Below, in pieces: positions 1 through 6,987 of a DNA stretch of 64,000 bases (the first letter of the stretch is position 1; each line of letters opens with the position of its first letter). Origin of the DNA: Nonomuraea jiangxiensis (GTDB lineage Bacteria; Actinomycetota; Actinomycetes; Streptosporangiales; Streptosporangiaceae); NCBI RefSeq assembly GCF_900099965.1, contig NZ_FNDJ01000003.1, forward strand, positions 372,001-436,000. Direction: 5' to 3'. A model generated the notes under the pieces. That model was not told the DNA's origin. It saw only the letters and a program-made list of their open reading frames with translations, and ran no database searches. A program made the translations under genes and the position numbers.

Positions 1-1076
1 CCTCGAACGCCGGCACGCCCTTGAACACCGGCACGCCCTTGAACACCGGCACGCCCTTGAACGCCAGCGCACGCACGGACGTCGGTGCGCGCCTTGACGC
101 CAGCGCATCCATGGACCTCGGCGCGCCGCTGGCCGACACCACGCCGACGCCCGATGCGGGAACACCAACCCATGCGGGGACACCGACCCATGCGGGGACG
201 TCGGCCCACGCGAGCGCATCAACCAGCATGGGGGCGTCCATCAGGACGGATGGTACAGACACCGGTGGCGGTGCCGGCTCTCGTGATGGTGCTGGTCGGT
301 CCGGTGGGCGCCGGGGGGTGGAGCGGGCTCATGGGCGTCCTCTTGCCGCCGCTGGTCAAGGTGGCTGGCGTTGGGAGGGCGCGCCACCGCTACGCGTGGA
401 CGCTCTGCCGATGCGCATCACGGCCTCCCAGGCGCTGGCTCTGGATCCCGCGTTCGGCCCTCCGTCACCGTTGTGGGCCTTGATCGGGGCCGGAGGTGAC
501 TCCCTCGCGCCGCTGGGGATCGACCTCCTGGCTCAGGGTCCTGGAGCGGTGATCGCGGGCCCGTCCCGGTCCGGCCGTTCATCGGTGCTGCTCACGGCCG
601 CCCATTCGCTGATCGATCGCGGTACGCCGGTCATCGCCGTCGCGCCCAGGCGCAGCCCCCTGAAGCAGTTGGCGGGGGCGGTGGCCGTGCTGGACGGCAA
701 CGCCGACAACCTGCAAGAACTGGTCGCCGACCTGCACGAGTACGTCGTGCTGGTGGATGACGCCGAGCTGATCAACGCGGACGCGCCGCTGGGCATGGCC
801 TTGGAGGAGGTGCTTCGTTCGGGCCGGGACGGCGATCACGCACTCTTGATCGCCGGTACGACTGGGGACCTGGCCGTCGCCTATCGCGGGTTCGTGGCCG
901 AGACACGCAAGTCTCGTACGGGGCTGCTGCTGGCGGTGCAGAGCCAGGCGGATGGCGACCTCTTCACGATCCGCCTCCCGCGCGGCACGGCCGGTGGACC
1001 ACCCGGCCGGGGTTTCCTGGTGACAACGGGCAACATCACACCGGTCCAAGCGGCTCTCCCCGACAACGACGCCTGA
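1..1076 (+). CDS. FtsK/SpoIIIE-type ATPase, C-terminal part (5' end outside window)
   Basis: The reading frame is open to the left edge, so only the C-terminal part is visible. The last 220 or so residues resemble the third ATPase domain of large actinobacterial FtsK/SpoIIIE (EccC-like) proteins. They contain a P-loop-like AGPSRSGRSS in which the usual Lys is Arg, a Walker-B-like VVLVDDAEL, and a final GRGFLV segment. Upstream is low-complexity sequence made of 18-bp repeats encoding TPLNTG (about 10-62) and HAGTPT (about 165-205). The Lys-to-Arg change suggests this domain binds nucleotide weakly or is structural, as in other third domains of the family (inference). The gene is followed by fossil type VII substrate tails, so it may belong to a second, partly decayed secretion locus. 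Family assignment is fairly sure; function is inferred. Confidence 0.75.
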   Translation, partial: SNAGTPLNTGTPLNTGTPLNASARTDVGARLDASASMDLGAPLADTTPTPDAGTPTHAGTPTHAGTSAHASASTSMGASIRTDGTDTGGGAGSRDGAGRSGGRRGVERAHGRPLAAAGQGGWRWEGAPPLRVDALPMRITASQALALDPAFGPPSPLWALIGAGGDSLAPLGIDLLAQGPGAVIAGPSRSGRSSVLLTAAHSLIDRGTPVIAVAPRRSPLKQLAGAVAVLDGNADNLQELVADLHEYVVLVDDAELINADAPLGMALEEVLRSGRDGDHALLIAGTTGDLAVAYRGFVAETRKSRTGLLLAVQSQADGDLFTIRLPRGTAGGPPGRGFLVTTGNITPVQAALPDNDA

Positions 1077-1149
1077 AAGACCCACTGCTCCCTTCCCCTA
1101 CGGTTCGGGTCCATCCAGCCACAGCGAGGTGGCGTGGGCGGATTCGGGA

Positions 1150-1345
1150 GGTGGATCCGCCGATGCGCTCCTCACCGCCGAATCCGAGCCGCCGCCCCAC
1201 ACGCCCTCGCCCACATGCAGCGTCGTGAACACGAGGCTGGGGTCGGACGATGCGGCTGCTCACCGTCGAATCCGCGCCGCCGCGCCCCACCCTCGCCCAC
1301 ATGCAGCGCCGTGAACACGAGGCTGAGGTCGGACGATACGGCTAC
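1150..1345 (-). pseudogene. Decayed tandem copies of a type VII substrate C-terminal tail
   Basis: Two copies of an approximately 86-bp unit (about 1160-1248 and 1249-1333) and the start of a third are visible. Read on the minus strand, the first copy gives VGEGVWGGGSDSAVRS and the second gives GADSTVSSRI after a one-base slip. Both match the tail VWGGDADSAVNSRIG that ends the intact protein encoded at 13184-14500. No open frame or start connects them. They look like leftovers of tandemly duplicated substrate genes. The rest of 1077-1521 shows nothing else recognisable. Confidence 0.6.
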
Positions 1346-1521
1346 TCGCCATCTATCCGTGCCGCCACCTCACTCGCCACCGCTTACACGGAACCACGCA
1401 GGCAAGGAGGGGCCCGGAGGGGAGCTGGCCAATGGGGCTGCTCGCCGCTCACACGGCCTCACAGCGGACCCAGCTAGGGCTTACTCGTCCAGGGGGGTGA
1501 GTGCGTGGTGGCGCCGTTGCG

Positions 1522-1992
1522 TCAGGTGTCGATTTTCAGGAGTTTGCCGAGAAGTGTGCTCAATTGGTCACGCTCGTCGGGTGTAAGAGGCTGGAAGGTG
1601 TCCTCGAGGAAGGCTGGGATCGACGTCTGCGCCTGGGCCAGCCGTCGGCGGCCGGCGTCGGTGATGGTGACGGCGTAGGAGCGGCGGTCGCGGGGGTTGC
1701 GTTCCCTGCGTACGAGACCCTCCTGTTCGAGGTCGTCGCAGACGCTGACCATGACACTGCGGTCGATGCGTAGTTCTTCGCTGAGCGTCTGCTGGGAGCA
1801 GGGGCCGACGGCGTCGAGCATCTGGAGCACGAGGTGCTGGCCGACTCCGAGCCCTTCCTCGCCGGCGCGGGCGTCTGCGGCGCGGGCCACGGCGGCCGAG
1901 GCCCGGCAGAGCGCGATGTCCAGCCGCTCGGCCGCCAGTTGCGGGAAGTACGTCGGTCGTGCGCGGTCGGCTGTCTTGGTCGGGGTGGCCAT
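1522..1992 (-). CDS. MarR family transcriptional regulator
   Basis: This 156-residue protein has the MarR winged-helix layout. An N-terminal dimerisation helix is followed by QQTLSEELRIDRSVMVSVCDDLEQEGLVRRERNPRDRRSYAV (shown here as motif span, residues about 70-110): recognition helix, then the DxRxY-type wing. The ATG is preceded by GAGGAGA. It is divergent from a decayed MFS transporter and the nitroreductase, the classical arrangement for a MarR repressor controlling a drug/redox gene pair. The intergenic space holds three near-identical 12-bp direct repeats that could be its sites. The ligand is not predictable. Confidence 0.88.
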   Translation of the reverse strand: MATPTKTADRARPTYFPQLAAERLDIALCRASAAVARAADARAGEEGLGVGQHLVLQMLDAVGPCSQQTLSEELRIDRSVMVSVCDDLEQEGLVRRERNPRDRRSYAVTITDAGRRRLAQAQTSIPAFLEDTFQPLTPDERDQLSTLLGKLLKIDT

Positions 1993-2040
1993 CGGTCTCC
2001 TCTTCGCTCTGCCATCAGCCTACACGGCATTCATCTGGCC

Positions 2041-2106
2041 GCAGATTGTTTGACAGCAGATGATTTGCAGGCATACGGTCCTAATCGTCTGTAAGGAAAT
2101 TGTTTG
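2041..2106. promoter_or_regulatory. Three direct repeats between MarR gene and its divergent neighbour
   Basis: GCAGATTGTTTG (2041-2052), GCAGATGATTTG (2056-2067) and GGAAATTGTTTG (2095-2106) lie in an AT-richer patch between the divergent MarR gene and the MFS remnant. They are candidate regulator-binding or promoter elements. Direct orientation is unusual for MarR, which normally binds inverted repeats, so the role is inferred. Confidence 0.4.
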
Positions 2107-2124
2107 TACTCAGGGGAGAGGGCC

Positions 2125-2302
2125 GTGCCACGAACCTATGGCCGTAAACAGATGGCCCTGGTGTTGCTGTGCGCAGCGGTGTTCCCGGACTCGCCGGTTA
2201 CCGGATCGCCTTCCTGGCCGGGGGCGGCTTCTCCCTGGCGGGCGCCTCATCGCCGTCTACGGCCTGCGCTCGCGTCGCCCCGTACCCGTCCCCGCCGTCT
2301 GA
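2125..2302 (+). pseudogene. MFS-transporter-like remnant with internal deletion
   Basis: A good ribosome site (GGGGAGAG) precedes GTG 2125, which starts VPRTYGRKQMALVLLCAAVF, a typical beginning of an actinobacterial MFS exporter. The sequence then jumps to a different frame reading GLAGYRIAFLAGGGFSLAG and, after another slip, LIAVYGLRSRRPVPVPAV followed by TGA at 2302. That is what the last membrane helix and tail of such a protein look like. Nearly the whole transporter is missing between the two ends, which are joined in about 180 bp. The position between MarR and nitroreductase fits an ancestral marR-mfs-nitroreductase locus. The MFS identity is inferred from two short ends only. Confidence 0.5.
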
Positions 2303-2315
2303 CAGGAGACCCATC

Positions 2316-2963
2316 GTGACACTGGACCTCACCCCCGACGAACTGCTGAGCACCACCCGCGCCGTGCGCAAACGCCTGGACTTCACCCGGCCGGTGCCTC
2401 GCGAGTTGATCGAGCAGTGCGTGGACCTGGCCGTGCAGGCGCCCACCGGGCGCAACCGGCAGCGCTGGCACTTCATGGTCGTGACCGAGGCCGCGCAGCG
2501 CCGGGCCGTGGCCGACATCTTCCTGCGCGCCCTGGCCGTGGCCGGCGGCCAGCCGCTGAGCGAACGTGATCTGTGGCGCATGAACTACCATTCCGGCTCC
2601 ACCGAGCGGGTTTTCGATGGCCTGCGGCACCTGGCCGCCAGCATCCAACGGGTGCCCGCGTTCGTCATCCCCGGCGTGGAGGGCCGCACCGACCATGCGC
2701 CGGTGGCCGAGCAGGCGGGCACCTGGGGGTCGATCCTGCCCGCCGTGTGGAGCTTCATGCTGGCCGCCCGGGCGCGCGGCCTCGGCACCGTGTGGACCAC
2801 CGCGCAGGCGCCGCTCGAACGCGAGCTGGCCAAGGTGCTCGGCGTGCCCCACGAGAAGGTCATGCTGGCGGCCTTCATCCCGCTGGCCTTCACTCTCGGC
2901 ACCGACTTCAAGCCCGCTCCACGTATCCCACGGGAGGAGGTTCTGCACTGGGACCGGTGGTGA
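2316..2963 (+). CDS. Nitroreductase family flavoprotein
   Basis: This approximately 215-residue protein belongs to the FMN-dependent nitroreductase family. It has the N-terminal RAVRKRLDFTRPVP motif (FMN phosphate contacts), the APTGRNRQRWHF segment typical of the flavin pocket, and the C-terminal AFIPLAFTLG strand. GTG 2316 was chosen because AGGAGA lies 8 nt upstream and translation from there begins exactly at the family's usual N-terminus; the frame is open further upstream but only through the MFS remnant. Such enzymes reduce nitro groups, quinones or enones with NAD(P)H. The natural substrate is unknown. It is likely transcribed from the divergent MarR-controlled promoter. Confidence 0.88.
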   Translation: MTLDLTPDELLSTTRAVRKRLDFTRPVPRELIEQCVDLAVQAPTGRNRQRWHFMVVTEAAQRRAVADIFLRALAVAGGQPLSERDLWRMNYHSGSTERVFDGLRHLAASIQRVPAFVIPGVEGRTDHAPVAEQAGTWGSILPAVWSFMLAARARGLGTVWTTAQAPLERELAKVLGVPHEKVMLAAFIPLAFTLGTDFKPAPRIPREEVLHWDRW

Positions 2964-3053
2964 GCGCGCCGGCCAGGTCGCGTGCGTGCTCGGCCGGGTC
3001 ACGGGCGCGCTGTTCCGGCGGACTCTGCCGGCGAAGGAGGTGACCCAGGCGGT

Positions 3054-3239
3054 GTGCGCGTTGGCATTTCTTCGGACAAGGACTCCTTCAGGCGCGCCGT
3101 CGTACAGGCCAAGGTCATGGACGGGGGCCGCACCGGATGGCTCCTGTACGTGAACGGCTACGGGATCGCCGCCAGCGGCGTGAAGTTCACCGCCCTGGGC
3201 GGCGTCGCGTCTGAACCGGTTATCGCCTCATCACGGTGA
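3054..3239 (+). CDS. Small hypothetical protein (doubtful)
   Basis: A 61-codon frame from GTG 3054 reads VRVGISSDKDSFRRAVVQ at the start and WLLYVNGYGIAASGVKF in the middle. Its composition looks more protein-like than that of the other frames in the 2964-3421 gap. AAGGAGG lies 13 nt upstream, rather far. I do not recognise the family. It may be a real small gene, a remnant, or chance; otherwise the gap shows nothing clear. Confidence 0.25.
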   Translation: MRVGISSDKDSFRRAVVQAKVMDGGRTGWLLYVNGYGIAASGVKFTALGGVASEPVIASSR

Positions 3240-3421
3240 CGGGATGGCCCGGATCGTGTACGACATGGACTCGCTATGACATCCGGGACGAGTGGTGTCA
3301 CCGGCCGTTCTTGCCCCATTTCCGGTAATGCCCACTGCGGTTTCTGGTCAGCGCGGCGGTTTCGTGAGACGAAGACAACGGACATAACCGGTATTCACTC
3401 ACTCTGTCAGGAGTCCAGGTC

Positions 3422-4231
3422 ATGCCCGTTACACACCCCCCAACGCCGACAAACCACGTTCCTCACTCCCGTCGCCGGAAATCGCGGCGCTTATCCTTCG
3501 CCCTGCGGGCGCTGGTGAGTGCCATCGCGATCGTCGTGGCCGTCCCGGGCATCGCGCACGCCGCCCCGCCGACGGCACTCGACGGGGCCGCGCCGTCGGA
3601 CGACCGTACCTACCAGCCGGCGTTCGACTACGACGGCGACGGCTGTTACCCGACACCCGCCATCGGCCGTGACGGCACCATCGCCCCGGGCCTCGCACTC
3701 GGCGGGGCGGTGAACGGGCAGTGCCGCGACCTGTCCGACCTCGACAACACCAACTCCTATTCGCGCTCCAAGTGCAACAACGGCTGGTGCGCCTACATCT
3801 ACGGGCTCTACTTCGAGAAGGACCAGACGCTGCCCGGCTGCTGCGGGCACCGGCACGACTGGGAGCACGTCGTGGTCTGGGTCCAGAACGGTACGGCGCA
3901 GTACGTGGCGGCATCCGAGCATGGCGCCTACAACGTACGCGCGCGCTCCCAGCTCCCGTGGGACGGGACGCACCCGAAGATCATCTACCACAAGGACGGG
4001 CTGTCCACCCACGCGTTCCGCTTCGCGAACGTCGACGAGCAGCCGGAGAACCACAAGGGCACCTGGCAGTTCCCGCCGCTGGTCGGCTGGGACAACTACC
4101 CCGCCGGGTTCCGCGACCGCCTGGTGGCGCACAATTTCGGCTCGGCCAGCTTCGGGCTCAAGGACTCCTCGTTCGGCGGCGAGCTGGCGAAGGCCAAGCC
4201 GGCCGGAATACCGTTCGACCCCTATGCCTGA
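3422..4231 (+). CDS. Secreted NPP1/necrosis-inducing-like protein (NLP family)
   Basis: The 269-residue product has a basic N-terminus and a hydrophobic segment ending AHAAPP (about residues 27-46), a Sec signal peptide. The mature part carries the NLP signature GHRHDWEH, whose His/Asp/Glu residues bind a divalent cation in plant-toxic family members. It also has YGLYFEKDQ and a C-terminal domain matching the family's usual length of about 220 residues. In fungi, oomycetes and some bacteria, NLPs bind plant sphingolipids and damage membranes. In actinomycetes the role is uncertain. The gene stands alone, with no obvious partner. Confidence 0.85.
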   Translation: MPVTHPPTPTNHVPHSRRRKSRRLSFALRALVSAIAIVVAVPGIAHAAPPTALDGAAPSDDRTYQPAFDYDGDGCYPTPAIGRDGTIAPGLALGGAVNGQCRDLSDLDNTNSYSRSKCNNGWCAYIYGLYFEKDQTLPGCCGHRHDWEHVVVWVQNGTAQYVAASEHGAYNVRARSQLPWDGTHPKIIYHKDGLSTHAFRFANVDEQPENHKGTWQFPPLVGWDNYPAGFRDRLVAHNFGSASFGLKDSSFGGELAKAKPAGIPFDPYA

Positions 4232-4337
4232 CCGCAGACGGCTTTCCTCTGTCGCCAGCGATTCGGCGGCCGGCTGACCGATTCGTGACGAGGTCATGCC
4301 GAGCCGGTGATCACGTCTCTGGTTCGTAACAGGCATC

Positions 4338-4790
4338 ATGGTTGCCCCGCGTCAGAGGACATGGCACGGCCCGCTCACCGCATGCGCGATCGCCATGGCG
4401 GTTCTCGCTGTGGTGAGCGGGATCGGTCTGGTGGTCAATGAGCGGATGGTGCTGGGCGAAGGGGGTCTGCCCGGCCGTGTGGCTCAAGCCGTTCAAGTTC
4501 GCGGCCTCCTTCGGCCTTTCCGCGATCACGTTCGCCTGGATGATCGCCATGGTGGAGCGGTGGCGGCGGACGCTGGGGTGGCTGGGTACGGTCGGGGTCG
4601 GCGGGTTCGTTCTGCCGGAGATCTCGGCATCACCTTCCAGGCGGTGCGTGGCGTGCGCAGCCACTTCAACGTCGGCACGACGCTGGACGAGTCCGTGTTC
4701 ATGGTGATGGGCGGGGCCGCGTATCTGGGCTGGGCGCTGACGCTCGGGCTGGGGATCTTAGTTGCGGGCCCGTGGGCTTCGGCCGGGTGA
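4338..4790 (+). pseudogene. Frameshifted multi-pass membrane protein
   Basis: Coherent membrane-protein sequence is spread over two frames. It starts ACAIAMAVLAVVSGIGLVVNE in one frame, continues as VWLKPFKFAASFGLSAITFAWM and LGTVGVGGFVLPE in another, then returns to the first with HFNVGTTLDESVFMVMGG and a last hydrophobic stretch. The segments join in a sensible order, so this is a single gene with at least two frameshifts. I do not recognise a named family. Nearby sequence is also decayed. Confidence 0.55.
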
Positions 4791-4987
4791 GGCGGGCCGG
4801 GATGGCCGGCGCGGTCACGGTCAGCGCGGTGATGAACGCGATGATCGCGACGTAGGTGAGGGGCGGGACGTAGGGAAGGGGCGTACGGATCATCGCGTTG
4901 CTGAAGGCGGTAAGGACGGCCAGGGAGATCAGCGGGGATCTTTGCGGTGGCGTTCGCGGCGGCGACGGCCACCTCGCCGTCGGACAC
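4742..4987 (-). pseudogene. Remnant of an FtsX-like ABC permease C-terminus
   Basis: On the minus strand PLISLAVLTAFSNAMIRT leads into PLPYVPPLTYVAIIAFITAL and then PAIPARLTRPKPTGP. A last membrane helix followed by an xPARL-type arginine/proline tail is how FtsX-type ABC permeases in actinomycetes usually end. A frame change near 4930 separates it from upstream sequence, and no complete gene exists. It overlaps the end of the decayed gene on the other strand, so the region is a collapsed junction of two genes. Confidence 0.4.
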
Positions 4988-5070
4988 GCCGCTGCACCAT
5001 CAGGGGTGGCGGGCTGAAACGGGCCGCGGGCTGAGGTGGTCGCTGGTCGGCGGAGACATAGTGGGGTGTT

Positions 5071-6018
5071 TCATTCTGGCGTCTGTTTCAGCAGGCGCTC
5101 GGCCAGGCGGCGGACGGCGGTGCGCAGGTCCTGCGGTGACAGGATCGTGAACCGGAAGCCGAGTCCGGCGAGCATGGTGGCCATGCCGTCCAGGGACTCG
5201 GCACGCGTGCGCAGGAGGACTCCGTCCGGTGTTTCGGTGAGTGTGGCCACCGACGGCGGGATGCGGCGGGACGCCTCGGCGAGGGGAACGTGCAGAATGA
5301 CCTCGACCACGTTCGCATACGGCACCTGGGCCAGCGACGCGGTGACCTGCCGCACCGGATCGGACTCCTCGGGGATCTCATAGGAAGCCGTCCCCGGGAC
5401 GACGGCGGAGATCCGGTCGACGCGGAAGGTGCGGATCTCGCCGGACCGGTGGTCATGGCCGGTCACGTACCAGCGGCCGGAGTGGAAGACCAGACCGTGG
5501 CCGTCCAGTTCGCGTTCGGTCTCGGCGCCTTTCCAGGAGCGGTAGCGCAGTGTGACCCGGCGGCGGTCGCGGATCGCGGCGGCCAGGGTCAGCACGGCCC
5601 GGCTCGCGGGCGTCGGCGCCGCACGTTCGGCGAGGGTGAAGTCCAAGGTCTCCTCCAGTGCGCCGACCTGTTCTCGCAGCGTGGTCGGCAGCACCCGCCG
5701 GATCTTGGCCAGGGCGGCTTCGGTGGCCTCGGCGGCAAGGCCCAGGCGGCGGCCGGCGAGCAGACCGAGGACCACGGCGGTGGCCTCGTCGTCGGTGAGC
5801 ATCAGCGGTGGCAGCTTGTAGCCGGGCATCAACTGGTAGCCGCCGTAGCGGCCGCGCTCGGCGGCGACCGGGATGCCCAGTTCGGCGAGCCGGGAGGCGT
5901 AGCGCCGGACGGTCCGCTCGTCCACACCGAGCCGCTGCGCCAGGTCGCGGCCGCCCAGCCCGTGGTGGGCCTGGAGCAGTTCGAGCATCGCCAGCATCCG
6001 GATCGCCGGATATGACAC
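5071..6018 (-). CDS. WYL-domain transcriptional regulator (YafY/DeoR-like)
   Basis: This 315-residue protein starts with a DeoR-like helix-turn-helix (LGGRDLAQRLGVDERTVRRYASRLAELGIPV, residues about 21-50). It continues with the RYGGYQL wing and the WYL domain, in which DRRRVTLRYRSW and the FHSGRWYVTGHD core are visible, and ends with the WCX-type C-terminal extension. WYL regulators sense nucleotides or other small ligands. The gene is divergent from the alpha/beta hydrolase gene with about 80 bp between them, so it probably controls that gene and itself. Length and order are normal for the family. Confidence 0.9.
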   Translation of the reverse strand: MSYPAIRMLAMLELLQAHHGLGGRDLAQRLGVDERTVRRYASRLAELGIPVAAERGRYGGYQLMPGYKLPPLMLTDDEATAVVLGLLAGRRLGLAAEATEAALAKIRRVLPTTLREQVGALEETLDFTLAERAAPTPASRAVLTLAAAIRDRRRVTLRYRSWKGAETERELDGHGLVFHSGRWYVTGHDHRSGEIRTFRVDRISAVVPGTASYEIPEESDPVRQVTASLAQVPYANVVEVILHVPLAEASRRIPPSVATLTETPDGVLLRTRAESLDGMATMLAGLGFRFTILSPQDLRTAVRRLAERLLKQTPE

Positions 6019-6038
6019 AGATCACCCACTTAATCCGG

Positions 6039-6053
6039 GCGGATTCTGTCCGC
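6039..6053. promoter_or_regulatory. Inverted repeat in the WYL/hydrolase divergent promoter
   Basis: GCGGA-TTCTG-TCCGC is a perfect 5-bp-arm inverted repeat placed between the two divergent starts (6018 and 6100). It is a candidate operator for the WYL regulator; the link is inferred from position only. Confidence 0.4.
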
Positions 6054-6099
6054 TATCGGCCTTAGCGTAGCGACATCGGCTCACTGGAAGGACGATGAG

Positions 6100-6807
6100 A
6101 TGGCGAACTACGTGCTGGTTCCCGGCTTCTGGCTCGGCGCCTGGGCTTGGGATCAAGTGGCGCGGGAACTACGCGCCGCCGGACACGAGGTGCGGGCGGT
6201 CACCCTGACGGGGCTGGCGGAGCGGGCTGGGGAGCTGTCGCCGGAGGTCGGCGTGGAGACCCATGTGGTCGACATCCTCGCGGCGATGGACGGATGGGAC
6301 GAGGTCGTCCTGGTCGGGCACAGCGGGGCGACTGTCCCGGTGACCGCGGTCGCGGACCGGCATCCCGAGCGGCTCAGCCGGGTCGTCTACGTTGACACCG
6401 CGCCACTGCCGTCCGGTGTGGCGGTGATCGACTTCAACGACGAGGACACCCAGAAGGCCTGGCGCGCTCAGGTCGGGGACGGTCATGCGCTCGACGCGCC
6501 CTCCTTCGAGCAAGGGGACGGGAAGTTCGAGGGACTGACCAAGGAGCATTGGGCGCAGATCCGTGCGAAGGCGACGCCGCAGCCGTGGGGCGCGGTCATC
6601 CAGTCGGTTCAGCGGCCGCAGCAGATCCCGGCGACGCCGAAGACCATGGTCGCCACTACGATGCCGGTGGCGGTGATCCGCGAGCTGGTCGCTTCGGGGA
6701 ACCCGGCGTTCGCCCCGCTCGGCACACCCGAATGGACCTTTGCCGAGCTGCCGACCGGCCACTGGCCGATGTTCTCGCGACCGGCGGAGCTCGCCGCGTT
6801 GCTCTGA
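6100..6807 (+). CDS. Alpha/beta hydrolase
   Basis: The 235-residue protein has the oxyanion-loop N-terminus YVLVPGFWLGAWAW, the nucleophile elbow VGHSGA (Ser75) and a C-terminal catalytic His in LPTGHWPMFSRP. This matches the small MenH/RsbQ/esterase-like branch common in actinomycetes, at normal length. The substrate cannot be told. The ATG follows GGAAGGACG. It probably responds to the divergent WYL regulator. Confidence 0.88.
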   Translation: MANYVLVPGFWLGAWAWDQVARELRAAGHEVRAVTLTGLAERAGELSPEVGVETHVVDILAAMDGWDEVVLVGHSGATVPVTAVADRHPERLSRVVYVDTAPLPSGVAVIDFNDEDTQKAWRAQVGDGHALDAPSFEQGDGKFEGLTKEHWAQIRAKATPQPWGAVIQSVQRPQQIPATPKTMVATTMPVAVIRELVASGNPAFAPLGTPEWTFAELPTGHWPMFSRPAELAALL

Positions 6808-6987
6808 CGACGCTTCCTCAGCCTCGCTTCGACGTTCTGGTACGAGGCGACGGCCTCGCGTTGACACTGGCCGGCGTGGTCGGGGGCGGCCTGGCCGCGC
6901 CTGCATCCGTGAGATCATGCTGCGATCGATCGGACTGGCGGCATTGAAACGTGGTCCGTCTCGGCGTGAGATCGAGAGGTTGTGGAC

